A stretch of DNA of 64,000 bases from Pseudogemmobacter lacusdianii (GCF_030848395.1 NZ_JAVDBT010000006.1:62001-126000), one strand, 5' to 3'; counted from the stretch's first letter, positions 8,955 to 18,052 are shown. Notes: a model not told the origin generated them from the letters alone. Numbers and translations are program-made.

Positions 8955-9188
8955 TCAGCTGGCCCGTCGTGACGCGGGCACAGCCTGCGGCCCCTCTGAG
9001 ACTGACGGTGCCAAGGGTTTGCGGCGGGTCAGCACCAAACGGCGCAGGCCGTAAGCGAAAAGCACGCAAGCTCCGGTCAGGATATAGGCCACCAAACCCA
9101 GCGTCAGCGATTGCCAGACCATGCCCACCGCCACGCCAACCAGCGTTGCCCCTGCCACCGCCACCGCAAGCGTTCCTGCTAAAGCCAT
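8955..9188 (-). CDS. Small two-helix membrane protein near exoY-like gene
   Basis: 77 residues from the ATG at 9186-9188, preceded by GGAGG and GGGGAG. Two hydrophobic segments (MALAGTLAVAVAGATLVGVA, and SLTLGLVAYILTGACVLFAY) are separated by GMVWQ and followed by a basic stretch (GLRRLVLTRRK) that should sit on the cytoplasmic side, then a polar tail. I do not recognise the family with certainty. Small inner-membrane proteins encoded beside exoY in rhizobia (ExoX/PsiA-type) repress exopolysaccharide synthesis, and the size, topology and position here are similar. That role is inference only. Confidence 0.6.
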   Translation of the reverse strand: MALAGTLAVAVAGATLVGVAVGMVWQSLTLGLVAYILTGACVLFAYGLRRLVLTRRKPLAPSVSEGPQAVPASRRAS

Positions 9189-9385
9189 AACTCCCCTGCC
9201 TCCGTCAGCGCCAAATTCGACCATCCCTCAACTGGAAAACCGCCTCATCGCGCGGCACACAGCTTGCCGCTCTGCGCAGAAAACCAACGGCTGCACGCCT
9301 TACACGCCTGCAGAAATGCGCAGGCCATCATGGTGTGTTAATAAGTATGAATATGTCAGAAAGACTTCGGACGGCGCAAGCACGG

Positions 9386-10291
9386 TCAATGGCTATCGCC
9401 GCGGCCCTCATCCAAGCTTTCGCGCAAGATCGCGGTCAGATATTCACCATAGGCGTTCTTTCCGAAAAGCTCAGCTCTTGCCGCCAGCTGCGCGCGGTCA
9501 ATCCAGCCCTGACGGTAGGCAATTTCATCGGGGCAACCGACTTGCAGCCCCTGCCGCTCCTCCAAGGTGCGCACGAAATTACCCGCATCCAAAAGGCTGC
9601 CATGCGTACCAGTGTCGAGCCATGCAAAGCCCCGCCCCATCCGCTCGACCTGCAGCGTGCCTTCCGCACGGTAGATCTCCAAAAGATCGGCAATCTCCAA
9701 CTCGCCCCGCCCCGAAGGCACCACCCCCCGCGCCAGACGCGAGGCGCGACCGTCGAGATAGTAAAGCCCGGTCACCGCAAAGTTCGAAGGCGGCACTTTG
9801 GGCTTTTCAATGATCGCTTGCACCGTGCCATCGGCGGCGAAATCCACCACACCGTAACGTTCGGGGTCAGCGACGTGATAGCCAAAGACCGTGCCGCCCT
9901 CGGCCCGCGCATCCGCCGCCGCCAGCATCTCGGGCAGGCCATGGCCGAAGAAGATGTTATCGCCCAGAACCATGGCCGAGGGCGCACCGTCCAGAAAATC
10001 CTCGGCCAGCAGATAGGCCTGCGCCAGCCCTTCGGGTCGGGGCTGCACGATCCATGTCAGGCTCAGCCCCCATTGGCTGCCATCGCCCATCAGCCGCTGG
10101 AATTGCGATTGATCCTCGGGCGTGGTGATCATCGCAATCTCGCGGATCCCCCCCAGCATCAGCACCGAAAGCGGGTAATAGACCATCGGCTTGTCATAAA
10201 CCGGCAGAAGCTGCTTTGAGACGCCCATGGTGATCGGGTAAAGTCGGGTGCCAGAGCCACCGGCAAGGATAATGCCTTTACGCGCAGTCAT
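9386..10291 (-). CDS. rmlA: Glucose-1-phosphate thymidylyltransferase
   Basis: 301 residues from the ATG at 10289-10291, which overlaps the stop of rmlD as ATGA. It catalyses dTTP + glucose-1-phosphate to dTDP-glucose, the first step to dTDP-L-rhamnose. The nucleotidyltransferase signature GIILAGGSGTRLYPIT is at the N-terminus, then KPMVYYPLSVLMLGGI, and WIVQPRPEGLAQAYLLAEDF with VLGDNIFFGHG further on. The length fits RmlA. It is the last gene of the minus-strand run rmlC-rmlB-ydcF-like-rmlD-rmlA. Confidence 0.97.
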   Translation of the reverse strand: MTARKGIILAGGSGTRLYPITMGVSKQLLPVYDKPMVYYPLSVLMLGGIREIAMITTPEDQSQFQRLMGDGSQWGLSLTWIVQPRPEGLAQAYLLAEDFLDGAPSAMVLGDNIFFGHGLPEMLAAADARAEGGTVFGYHVADPERYGVVDFAADGTVQAIIEKPKVPPSNFAVTGLYYLDGRASRLARGVVPSGRGELEIADLLEIYRAEGTLQVERMGRGFAWLDTGTHGSLLDAGNFVRTLEERQGLQVGCPDEIAYRQGWIDRAQLAARAELFGKNAYGEYLTAILRESLDEGRGDSH

Positions 10292-11136
10292 GCGTTCAAC
10301 TCCCGCAAAATCTCGGTCAATCCGGCGCGCCAATCGGGGCGGCGGATCCCAAAAGCCTCGGTAAACCCTGTGCAATCCAGCCGTGAATTGGCCGGACGAC
10401 GGGCGGGCGTGGGGTAGGCCGAGGTGGGGATATCCTCGATCCGGCAAGCCAGCCCCGCCTGCGCCATGATCTCCCGCGCGAAATCCGCCCATGATCTGTC
10501 GGGCGCCCCGGCGAAATGATGCGTGCCACCCGCCGCCCCGTCCGCCATCGCTTTTGCGGCCACCAAAAGCGCATCGGCAATCGCCGCAGCAGGCGTCGGC
10601 CCGCCGATCTGATCGGCCACCACATTCAGGCTCTCGCGCGAGGCCCCAAGCCGCAGCATGGTCTTGACGAAATTCGCCCCGTGCGCCGACACCACCCAGC
10701 TGGTGCGCAAGATCAGATGCCGCGCGCCGCTGTCACGCACGCCGATCTCTCCCACCAGCTTGCTGCGCCCATAGGCCCCCAAAGGCCCGGTCGGATCTTG
10801 CGGCTGGAAAGCCCGCAAGCCGCTGCCGTCAAAGACGTAATCGGTGGAGAGGTGCAAAAACGGCAGGCCCAGCGCGGCACATCGCTCGGCCATCGCTGTG
10901 GGCGCTTGGCCATTCACCACCTTCGCCGCAGCCTCCTCGGCCTCGGCCGCATCCACTGCCGTCCAAGCGGCGGCATTGATCACCGCATCACAGCCTTGGA
11001 TCTGCGCCGCGCAAGCCGCGGGGTCCATCAGATCCGCCCGGTCGCGGCCCAGAAAAACGGCGCTCACACCGGCGGGCAAGCGCCGTGCCAGCTCGGTTGC
11101 CACCTGCCCGCTTTGGCCAAAGACCAACAGACGCAT
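10288..11136 (-). CDS. rmlD: dTDP-4-dehydrorhamnose reductase
   Basis: 282 residues. It performs the final NAD(P)H-dependent reduction giving dTDP-L-rhamnose. The N-terminal Rossmann motif is LLVFGQSGQVATELARRL. The family motif LHLSTDYVFDGSG and the catalytic pair in YGRSKLVGE (Tyr/Lys) follow, with LRTSWVVSAHGANFVKTML. The start at 11134-11136 lies 9 bp after the ydcF-like gene, and the stop overlaps rmlA. Ordinary length and intact motifs. Confidence 0.96.
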   Translation of the reverse strand: MRLLVFGQSGQVATELARRLPAGVSAVFLGRDRADLMDPAACAAQIQGCDAVINAAAWTAVDAAEAEEAAAKVVNGQAPTAMAERCAALGLPFLHLSTDYVFDGSGLRAFQPQDPTGPLGAYGRSKLVGEIGVRDSGARHLILRTSWVVSAHGANFVKTMLRLGASRESLNVVADQIGGPTPAAAIADALLVAAKAMADGAAGGTHHFAGAPDRSWADFAREIMAQAGLACRIEDIPTSAYPTPARRPANSRLDCTGFTEAFGIRRPDWRAGLTEILRELNA

Positions 11137-11145
11137 CGCCGCCCC

Positions 11146-11928
11146 CTATTTCCCGGCCAAACGGTAAACCACCAAGCCCAGATGCTCTTTCAAAGCAACG
11201 TTCAGATCATCAAGATGCGCGTCAAGCTTCCATCCCATCCCCAAGCCCGCCCCAGCCGTGCGGAAATCCACCGGATAGGGAATAAGCCCGGTCCAGCCAT
11301 TGCGCTCAAACGTCTCAACCGCGCGCGGCATATGGAAGGCCGAGGTGACAAATATCCAATTCTGCCCCGGCTGCGGTTGCAACAATGCCTTGGAGAACAC
11401 CGCATTTTCCGAAGTGTTGCGCGAGCGATCTTCCAGCACAATTTGCGCCTCGGGCACGCCCATGTTCATCCAAAGCTGGCGCGTCATCACCGCTGAAGCA
11501 TCGGTCTTAACGTCATAAAGCGGATGGGCACTGCCGCCGGTGAAGATCAACTTGGCGTGCGGGAAAAGGCGGGCAAGCTCCACCCCAGCCGTCATCCGCT
11601 CGCCCGCTTCATTCACATTGGGCAGCCCCCAGACCTGCGCCGGGCCGTGATCCTCGGCCCCGCCCAGAACAATGATCCCATCCACATGCGCCGGCAGCGG
11701 CGGCATTGCGGGATACTGCACCTCAAGCGCGCGCAAAAGCGGGGTGCCAAGCGGAAAGACCGTCAGCGCCAGCACGGCCGCGAAAGCCAACCCCACCACG
11801 CGATGCATGGCCTTAACGCGCCCGGCAGCCCCCAGCAAAAGCGCAGCACCCAGCAGGATCAAGATCCAAGTCTCAAACCGCGCCAGCATTCCAATGGTCT
11901 TTGAGGCGATGAAAAACAGGCTCTCCAT
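11146..11928 (-). CDS. YdcF/ElyC-like (DUF218) membrane protein inside the rhamnose operon
   Basis: 260 residues from the ATG at 11926-11928, which shares one base with the rmlB stop (TGATG), indicating translational coupling. The N-terminus has two hydrophobic segments (FETWILILLGAALLLGAAG; VVGLAFAAVLALTVFPLG). The DUF218 domain follows: HVDGIIVLGGAED, KLIFTGGSAHPLYD, GVPEAQIVLEDRSRNTSENA and WIFVTSAFHMPRAVETFERN. Relatives such as E. coli ElyC and SanA affect envelope polymer and lipid-carrier metabolism, but the biochemical activity is unresolved. Its place between rmlB and rmlD suggests a task in polysaccharide assembly rather than in dTDP-rhamnose synthesis itself. Confidence 0.88.
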   Translation of the reverse strand: MESLFFIASKTIGMLARFETWILILLGAALLLGAAGRVKAMHRVVGLAFAAVLALTVFPLGTPLLRALEVQYPAMPPLPAHVDGIIVLGGAEDHGPAQVWGLPNVNEAGERMTAGVELARLFPHAKLIFTGGSAHPLYDVKTDASAVMTRQLWMNMGVPEAQIVLEDRSRNTSENAVFSKALLQPQPGQNWIFVTSAFHMPRAVETFERNGWTGLIPYPVDFRTAGAGLGMGWKLDAHLDDLNVALKEHLGLVVYRLAGK

Positions 11929-12983
11929 CAGGGTTTTACCGCGCCATCGCCCGCGCCAAGCCTTTGGCCCAGCTCCGCGCGCTCCAGCAAAGGCCGCCAC
12001 CATGCCTCATTGTCGAGATACCAGCGCACGGTCCGCCGCAGACCTTCCTCCACCGTCACCGAAGGCCGCCAGCCCAGCTCCTCCCGGATCCGGCTTGGGT
12101 CGATCGCATAGCGCGCATCATGGCCGGGGCGATCGGTCACGAAAGCGATCTGCTCGGCATACGAGCCCGCTTTCGGCTGCATCTCATCCAGCAAGGCGCA
12201 GATCATGCGCACCAGATCAATGTTGCGCCGCTCATTCTCGCCCCCGATGTTGTAGCTGCGCCCCAAAGCGCCCTTCTCCAGCACCAAGAGCAAAGCTTCG
12301 GCATGATCCTCGACATAAAGCCAATCGCGGATGTTCTCGCCCTTGCCGTAGACCGGGATCTCGCGGCCATGCAAAGCGTTCAAGATCACCACCGGGATCA
12401 GCTTTTCGGGGAAGTGGTAAGGCCCGTAATTGTTTGAACAATTGGTCAGCACCACCGGCAGGCCGTAGGTCTCATGCCAAGCCCGCACCAAATGGTCCGA
12501 AGCCGCTTTCGAGGCCGAATAGGGGCTGCGCGGATCATAGGGCGTCGCTTCCGTGAACTGCCCCTCGGCCCCCAAGGAGCCAAAAACCTCATCGGTTGAG
12601 ATATGGTGAAACCGGAACCCTTCGGGCTTGCCCGAGGCGGTCCAATAGACCCGCGCGGCCTCGAGCATATTGTAAGTGCCGGTGATATTGGTCTCGATGA
12701 AATCCCCCGGCCCGTCGATCGAGCGATCGACATGGCTTTCCGCCGCCAGATGCATCACCGCATCGGGGCGATGGGCGGCAAAGATCCGCTCCAATGCGGC
12801 GCGATCGCGGATATCGGCCTTCTCAAAAGCGTAAAGCCCCGAGCCCGCGACCGAGGCGACATTCGCCGCGCAAGCCGCATAGGTCATCGCATCAAGGTTC
12901 ACCACCTGATGCCCGCGCGCCACCGCCAACCGGACCACGGCTGAGCCGATGAAGCCAGCCCCCCCGGTCACCAAAAGCTTCAT
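11928..12983 (-). CDS. rmlB: dTDP-glucose 4,6-dehydratase
   Basis: 351 residues. It converts dTDP-glucose to dTDP-4-keto-6-deoxyglucose using bound NAD+. The Rossmann motif [19 protein letters not shown] is at the N-terminus, then [29 protein letters not shown] with the catalytic Asp-Glu pair, and [15 protein letters not shown] with the Tyr-x3-Lys pair. [18 protein letters not shown] and [18 protein letters not shown] complete the family signature. It follows rmlC with an ATGA overlap and is coupled to the ydcF-like gene by TGATG. Confidence 0.97.
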   Translation of the reverse strand: MKLLVTGGAGFIGSAVVRLAVARGHQVVNLDAMTYAACAANVASVAGSGLYAFEKADIRDRAALERIFAAHRPDAVMHLAAESHVDRSIDGPGDFIETNITGTYNMLEAARVYWTASGKPEGFRFHHISTDEVFGSLGAEGQFTEATPYDPRSPYSASKAASDHLVRAWHETYGLPVVLTNCSNNYGPYHFPEKLIPVVILNALHGREIPVYGKGENIRDWLYVEDHAEALLLVLEKGALGRSYNIGGENERRNIDLVRMICALLDEMQPKAGSYAEQIAFVTDRPGHDARYAIDPSRIREELGWRPSVTVEEGLRRTVRWYLDNEAWWRPLLERAELGQRLGAGDGAVKP

Positions 12984-13543
12984 GGCAAAGCCTCCCAGCG
13001 GAAGGGGCGCGGCGCATCGGCCAGAAGCGGTGCGGCTTGGTCCTTGTCGGACAAAACCGGGTTGCTCACCCCCCAGTCGATGCCCAGCTCTGGGTCATCC
13101 CAACGCACCGCGCCATCGCAATCTGGCGCATAAAGAGCGCTGCATTTATACTGCACCTCGGTGTCATCCGTCAGGGTGACAAAGCCGTGCAAGAACCCCT
13201 TCGGCACCAGCAATTGACGCCCATTCTCCGCCGTCAACTCAACCGCCGCCCACTGCCCAAACCGCGGTGAGCCTTCGCGGAAATCCACCGCCACATCCAA
13301 GATCGCGCCGCGCGTGCAGCGCACCAACTTATCCTGCGCATGCGGCGGGCGTTGGTAATGCAGCCCCCGCAACGTCCCTTTTGCGGCGGAAAAGGACTGG
13401 TTGTCTTGCACCCAATCGACCCTAATCCCCGCCTCAGCCATCCGCGACGCGTTATACGTCTCCATGAACCACCCCCTTGCATCGCCAAAGCGACGCGGGG
13501 TCAGGATCAGCACTTCGGGCAGGCTTGTGGTGTCAATTTGCAT
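12980..13543 (-). CDS. rmlC: dTDP-4-dehydrorhamnose 3,5-epimerase
   Basis: 187 residues from the ATG at 13541-13543; an earlier in-frame start at 13567 has no ribosome-binding site. The cupin-type epimerase motifs are intact: [38 protein letters not shown] with the catalytic His, [20 protein letters not shown], and [20 protein letters not shown]. It makes dTDP-4-keto-L-rhamnose. It is the first gene of the minus-strand rhamnose run and overlaps rmlB by ATGA. The flippase gene ends about 90 bp upstream in the same direction, so the whole block may be one transcript. Confidence 0.96.
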   Translation of the reverse strand: MQIDTTSLPEVLILTPRRFGDARGWFMETYNASRMAEAGIRVDWVQDNQSFSAAKGTLRGLHYQRPPHAQDKLVRCTRGAILDVAVDFREGSPRFGQWAAVELTAENGRQLLVPKGFLHGFVTLTDDTEVQYKCSALYAPDCDGAVRWDDPELGIDWGVSNPVLSDKDQAAPLLADAPRPFRWEALP

Positions 13544-13634
13544 GGTTCCACGCGGATAAAAGGGCATGGGAGGGTGGGGCAGAAAGGCGTGTCTCGAAGT
13601 AACCCAAGCGCGCAGCTGATCCTATGCGAAGGGG

Positions 13635-14963
13635 CTAGAAATTGAACAGCCCCAACAAAGCCGGTCCTGTCACCGACAGCACAAGCAGCATCAGCACCGC
13701 CATCAGCCCCAGCATGGCCAGATCATGGCGCATATCCCAAACACCATGCCGATGCGCCAAACGTGCGATCAGCGGCAAAGTGACCAGCCCCGAAAGCCCA
13801 AGCCCCAGAAAGGCGCCCCCCAAACCGCCCAACTCGGCCCCCAACAGAAAAGCCAAAGTCTGCGCCAAGGCGCGCTGCGCAATCAGCGTGAAATAGCCCC
13901 GCCCATCGCCCTCGGCCAAGGCCGATTGGTCATAGGTCATGCCTATGATCCCCGGCATTTCAGCCAAAGCCACCGCCGTCACAATCAGCCCCGCCGCCAG
14001 ATAACGCTCATCATAAAGCAGGCGCACCAGCGGCTCCCCGATCAAAGCCAAACCCGCCAGCGCCAGCAAAACCCCCGCCGTCACCGCCCAGCGCGCCTTT
14101 CGCAACCGGCCGTCGCCCTCGGCCTTGTTGCGGTAAAGCGGGATCATCACCCGCGCCACCACACTGCGCGCCAACAGCGCCGGAAACGAGGCCAGGAAGT
14201 AGCCGACATTGTAAATGCCCAGATCCTCAAGGCTCAGATACCTGCCCAAAATCGCCTTATCGCCCTGCGCCAAAAGAAAGCCGCAGACGGTGGACAAAAG
14301 GATCCATTTGCCGAAATGCAAAAGCTCTTGCGCGGCACGCGGCTCCCAATGAAAGCGATTGGCAGCCCCCGGCAGACCAAACCAGCACAAAACCAGCTTG
14401 GCGGCCGAGCCCAAAAGCGCCCCCCAAACCAAGGCCCAAACCGAGGGCCAAAGCGCCGCCAAAACCACCATCGCCAGAATGCCAAAGGCCTGCGCGATCA
14501 AGTCCAACGCCGTCAGCCGGCCCAGCACCAAATGCCGATTGGCCGTATCAATCCGCGTCGGATTAAAGCCCGAGATCAGCAAGGTCAGCCCCGCCACCGG
14601 CAACAGCTGGCGCAGCGCATCCGCCTCCCAAAGCGCCGCCATTGGCCAAGCCAAAGCGCAGCACAAAAGCCACAAAAGCGCCCCGCGCCCGACATTCACC
14701 GTCCAAGCCGTGTTCAAAAACTGCGGATCATCGCCGCGCGGGCTGCGGCTGATCGCCGGGCCAATCCCGGTGTCGGAAAACATCTGCAAGCCCACCAGCA
14801 CCACCGAGACCAAGGCCATCAAGCCAAAAGCCTCGGGGAACAATAGCCGCGTCAGGATCAGGTTCGAGGCCAGCCGCAAGCCTTGGGTCACGACATAGGC
14901 CATAGCCGTCAGCGCCGAGCCCCGCAAAGCGCGCCCCATCACCCCCGTTGCCTCTTGCGTCAT
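13635..14963 (-). CDS. Wzx-like polysaccharide (lipid-linked oligosaccharide) flippase
   Basis: About 442 residues from the ATG at 14961-14963; a GTG six codons earlier is an alternative. Highly hydrophobic, with about twelve to fourteen membrane segments typical of the MOP superfamily Polysacc_synt family. The N-terminal part, ALTAMAYVVTQGLRLASNLI then LTRLLFPEAFGLMALVSVV, is the usual Wzx opening. It should move undecaprenyl-linked repeat units across the inner membrane for the Wzy-like polymerase. Same strand as the rhamnose operon downstream, and divergent from the GT4 gene across 252 bp. Confidence 0.9.
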   Translation of the reverse strand: MTQEATGVMGRALRGSALTAMAYVVTQGLRLASNLILTRLLFPEAFGLMALVSVVLVGLQMFSDTGIGPAISRSPRGDDPQFLNTAWTVNVGRGALLWLLCCALAWPMAALWEADALRQLLPVAGLTLLISGFNPTRIDTANRHLVLGRLTALDLIAQAFGILAMVVLAALWPSVWALVWGALLGSAAKLVLCWFGLPGAANRFHWEPRAAQELLHFGKWILLSTVCGFLLAQGDKAILGRYLSLEDLGIYNVGYFLASFPALLARSVVARVMIPLYRNKAEGDGRLRKARWAVTAGVLLALAGLALIGEPLVRLLYDERYLAAGLIVTAVALAEMPGIIGMTYDQSALAEGDGRGYFTLIAQRALAQTLAFLLGAELGGLGGAFLGLGLSGLVTLPLIARLAHRHGVWDMRHDLAMLGLMAVLMLLVLSVTGPALLGLFNF

Positions 14964-15215
14964 ACTGGCCCGACCCCTCACACCGGCCTGACCCTAGGCT
15001 TATGCCGCCAAAAGCGTCAATGCCGGGCCGCTTTGCCCCCCGCCGCCCCGGCCCAAGGCTGACCGCTTTGCATCACCCTGCCACCGAATGCGGCACTGCG
15101 GCCAACGCAGGCTTGCGCCCATCCAGAGCTTCTTCGATGGTGCGCGCTGGGTCGCTGCGGCCCGAAGCCTGCGCCTTGCAAAAGGACGTTTATCTTTGCT
15201 GCCAAGGGCCCGCTT
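14964..15215. promoter_or_regulatory. Divergent promoter region between wzx-like and GT4 genes
   Basis: A 252 bp GC-rich region between divergent genes must hold start signals for both the minus-strand wzx/rml block and the plus-strand GT4 pair. I see no gene, clear hairpin or strong consensus promoter in it. Confidence 0.35.
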
Positions 15216-16439
15216 GTGAAACTGGCATATCTGGTCAACACCTATCCGCAACCCTCGCACAGCTTCATCCGCCGCGAGGTGCAAGCGCTTGAGCGGATGG
15301 AATGGCAGATCCACCGCTTCGCCCTGCGCTCCAATCGCGCCGCTTTGGTCGATGCCGCCGATCTGGCTGAAGAAACCCGCACCGAACATATCTTGAAACA
15401 AGGCCTTGGCCCGCTGTTGCGCCAAGCCTTGCCCTTTGCCTTGCGCCGCCCGGCGGCGACCTGGCGCTCGTTGCGACTGGCTTTGGCTTGCGGCGCGCGC
15501 GGTGCCGGTGGTCCCGCCGGCACCGGAGGCCGCCTGCGCCATCTCATCTACTGGCTCGAAGGCGCTTACTTGGCCGCCCGCTGCCATGCTCTGCGCCTGC
15601 CGCATATCCATGCGCATTTCGGCACCAATTCGGCCACCGTCGCCATGCTCGCAGCGGAACTTGGCGGCTTGCGCTTTTCGATGACCGTGCATGGCCCCGA
15701 GGAATTCGACGCCCCCCACGCCCATAATCTGGCCGAGAAAACCGCGCGTGCCGCCTTCACCGTGGCGATCTCTTCCTTCGGGCGCGGTCAGCTTTGCCGC
15801 TGGGCCGATCTGGCCCATTGGCGCCGCATTTACGTTGTGCATTGCGGGATCGAGCCGTGGCGCTTCCCCGCCCCCGCCCCTTTGCCTCAAACCCCGCCAA
15901 AGCTTGTCGCCATCGGCCGCTTGACCGAACAAAAGGGCATCCCCCTTCTGATCGAGGCAATGGCCTTGGTCGCCCGACAAAGGCGCGATCTGCACCTTAC
16001 CCTGATCGGCGATGGTCCGTTTCGCAGCCTTCTGGAAGCCCAGATCGCCCGCGCCGGTCTGCAACAGCAGATCACCCTGACCGGCTGGCTCGATGAGGCC
16101 GGGGTGCGCGACCATCTCGCCCAAGCGCATGCGCTGGTGCTGCCCTCCTTTGCCGAAGGCCTGCCGATGGTGGTGATGGAGGCCTTTGCCGCTGGCCGCC
16201 CGGTGATCGCCAGCGCGATCAATGGCGTGCCAGAGCTGGTCACAGCGGACACCGGCTGGCTGGTCCCCTCGGGCGACCCGCAGGCCCTTGCCACGGCCCT
16301 GCTCACCTTCGCCGCCACTCCGCCAGAGCGTCTGCAAGCGATGGGCCTTGCCGCCCGCGACCGCGTCCTTGCCCGCCACGACATCCAGACCGAGGCCGAG
16401 AAACTGACCGAACTTTTCGCCTCTGGGGGCCGCGCATGA
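15216..16439 (+). CDS. Glycosyltransferase family 4 protein (WcaL-like)
   Basis: 407 residues with a GTG start at 15216. The GT-B fold has an N-terminal donor-independent half (LAYLVNTYPQPSHSFIRREV, as in WcaL/AmsK-like enzymes) and a C-terminal GT4 domain: LVAIGRLTEQKGIPLLIEAM, LTLIGDGPFRSLLEAQI, and the EX7E motif in PSFAEGLPMVVMEAF followed by GRPVIASAINGVPELV. These retaining enzymes use nucleotide-sugar donors. The SHSFIRREV opening is common in colanic-acid-type clusters. The stop overlaps the next gene as ATGA. The sugar transferred is not known. Confidence 0.9.
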   Translation: MKLAYLVNTYPQPSHSFIRREVQALERMEWQIHRFALRSNRAALVDAADLAEETRTEHILKQGLGPLLRQALPFALRRPAATWRSLRLALACGARGAGGPAGTGGRLRHLIYWLEGAYLAARCHALRLPHIHAHFGTNSATVAMLAAELGGLRFSMTVHGPEEFDAPHAHNLAEKTARAAFTVAISSFGRGQLCRWADLAHWRRIYVVHCGIEPWRFPAPAPLPQTPPKLVAIGRLTEQKGIPLLIEAMALVARQRRDLHLTLIGDGPFRSLLEAQIARAGLQQQITLTGWLDEAGVRDHLAQAHALVLPSFAEGLPMVVMEAFAAGRPVIASAINGVPELVTADTGWLVPSGDPQALATALLTFAATPPERLQAMGLAARDRVLARHDIQTEAEKLTELFASGGRA

Positions 16440-17218
16440 GCCGCTTCACCATCGCCTGCGCCAGCCATTCCGACGCGATCCTGTCGCGCAATCTGGCGCT
16501 CTCGCCCTGCCTTGCCAGCATCCCTTTGCATGTCGAGCGGAACGCCCCTTCCGCCGCCACCGCCTATAACCGCGCGCTGGACGCCACCGATGCCGAGGTG
16601 GTGATCTTCGCCCATCACGACGTCTACCTGCCGCAAGGCTGGGACCAACTCCTCGCCGCCCGCTTGGCCGAGCTTGAGGCCATAGACCCCAATTGGGCGC
16701 TTTATGGCAGCTATGGTGTCGGCCTTGACGCTGCGAATATCGGGCCGGTTTGGTCCACATCTCTGGGCCAAATCGTCGGCCGTGTGCCGCTCGCCCCGGT
16801 CGAGGTGCAAAGCTATGACGAACTCCTGATCGTGCTGCGCCGCTCCTCCGGCCTGCGCTTTGATGAGGCGCTGGAAGGCTGGCACTTTTACGGCACCGAT
16901 ATCGTCACCCAAGCCCGCACCCGTGGGCTAAAGGCTTGGGCCGGCGCGCTGCCTTGCATCCACAACGATGGCTTTCACGAAAACCTCGGCCCGGATTACG
17001 CCGCCAGCTACCAAGCGATGCGGCGCAAATGGCGCGACCAGCTGCCGCTGCGCTCGCCCATCGTGAAGATCAGCCGATCAGGCCTGCATCTCTTGCGCAG
17101 CCAGATCGGCGCGCGCCGCTCCACCAGCTTCCGGGCCGAGATGGCTTTGGACAATGGCACCCCTGTGCAAACCTTGGCCGCCCGCTGCGGCTGGAGCGAT
17201 CTGAGCGCCTCAGCCTGA
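16436..17218 (+). CDS. StrF-like glycosyltransferase-fold protein
   Basis: 260 residues, translationally coupled to the GT4 gene. The sequence SAATAYNRALDATDAEVVIF followed by AHHDVYLPQGWD resembles the Glyco_tranf_2_5 / StrF-type GT-A domain, where an HDD/HDV acidic motif replaces the classical DxD. DEALEGWHFYGTDIVTQART and LPCIHNDGFHENLGPDYAAS also fit. The C-terminus is basic and has no membrane helix. Probably a cytoplasmic transferase acting on the same repeat unit as its neighbour, although catalysis in this subfamily is poorly characterised. The stop codon lies within a short tandem repeat. Confidence 0.72.
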   Translation: MSRFTIACASHSDAILSRNLALSPCLASIPLHVERNAPSAATAYNRALDATDAEVVIFAHHDVYLPQGWDQLLAARLAELEAIDPNWALYGSYGVGLDAANIGPVWSTSLGQIVGRVPLAPVEVQSYDELLIVLRRSSGLRFDEALEGWHFYGTDIVTQARTRGLKAWAGALPCIHNDGFHENLGPDYAASYQAMRRKWRDQLPLRSPIVKISRSGLHLLRSQIGARRSTSFRAEMALDNGTPVQTLAARCGWSDLSASA

Positions 17219-17243
17219 ACTGCCTCAGCCTGAACTGCCTCAG
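17208..17243. repeat. 15 bp tandem repeat, 2.4 copies, spanning two convergent stop codons
   Basis: The unit CCTCAGCCTGAACTG occurs at 17208-17222 and 17223-17237, followed by a partial third copy at 17238-17243. It contains the TGA of the StrF-like gene (17216-17218) and the stop of the convergent GT2 gene (17240-17242), and makes up the entire 21 bp gap between them. It probably arose by slippage; no function is evident. Confidence 0.85.
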
Positions 17244-18052
17244 CGCCCGCGGGTAAACCCCGCAGCGCCGCGCTTCAAACGCACCGCCACAGACACCGCC
17301 GCATAGGCGGCAAAGCCCAAAGGATCGCGCAGCGCCAAACGGCCCAGCGCCGGCAGGCCAAGCCGCGCCTTGCCCTCGCGCGCGATCAGCTCAGGCTGCA
17401 AAGCCGCCAGCTCCGCCACCCCGCGATCCTGCCGCCGTCGGGTGCGTACCAGCGCCGAGAAGCCCTCGACCATCGGCCAAAGATAGCTGTCTGAGACCTG
17501 CACCCGCTCTTCCGGTAAGAACTGCAACCGCACGAAACTATCATCCGAGATGATCTGCGGAAAATCTCCCCAGCGTGCCCGCCCCGCCGCATTCACCGCG
17601 TAAAGCCCATATCCCGGAGCGACCGAGCGCGCGAAGGGCAGCTCTTGCCAAAACCGCGCATATGCCCGTGTTAGAGACGATTTTGCCCGCGGGATCACCG
17701 GCGTCGCCCCGCCGTAAAGCGGCTCTCGCCGGTCCAAAACCCGCGCCAAAGCCGCCAATACACTCGGCGAGATCACGCAATCCGCATCCAGATAAACCCG
17801 CACCGCGCCGCAAGCCGCCCGGTCCCCCGCGGTCAACGCCAAGGGTTTTGAACCCTCGGCCAGTTCCAAAACCTGCAGCCCCGGCAGACGGCCCTTAAAG
17901 CCCCGCGCCACCTCGGCGGTGGCATCACGGCAACCATTGGCCACCACGATCACCTCAAACCCGCCCGGCACCGGCTCCGAGCCCGCCACCGCCGCAAGGC
18001 AAGCGCCCAGCCACGCCTCTTCGTTCGAGGCTGGGATGATCAGGCTTAGCAT
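17240..18052 (-). CDS. Glycosyltransferase family 2 protein
   Basis: 270 residues with a classical GT2 N-terminus: MLSLIIPASNEEAWLGACL, VIVVANGCRDATAEVARGF, and VYLDADCVISPSVLAAL containing the DxD-like metal site. Later SDDSFVRLQFLPEERVQVSD fits the acceptor region, and LVRTRRRQDRG resembles the Q/R-x-x-R-W-type motif of processive or membrane-associated members. The gene begins inside the end of the 820-residue hydrolase gene (7 bp overlap), so the two are coupled. It converges with the StrF-like gene. Specificity unknown. Confidence 0.87.
   Translation of the reverse strand: MLSLIIPASNEEAWLGACLAAVAGSEPVPGGFEVIVVANGCRDATAEVARGFKGRLPGLQVLELAEGSKPLALTAGDRAACGAVRVYLDADCVISPSVLAALARVLDRREPLYGGATPVIPRAKSSLTRAYARFWQELPFARSVAPGYGLYAVNAAGRARWGDFPQIISDDSFVRLQFLPEERVQVSDSYLWPMVEGFSALVRTRRRQDRGVAELAALQPELIAREGKARLGLPALGRLALRDPLGFAAYAAVSVAVRLKRGAAGFTRGR

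Noticed and set aside
15000-16379. 459-codon open frame antisense to the GT4 gene
   Set aside because: Repetitive Gly/Ala/Gln-rich translation and no start signal; the GT4 motifs on the plus strand explain the region.
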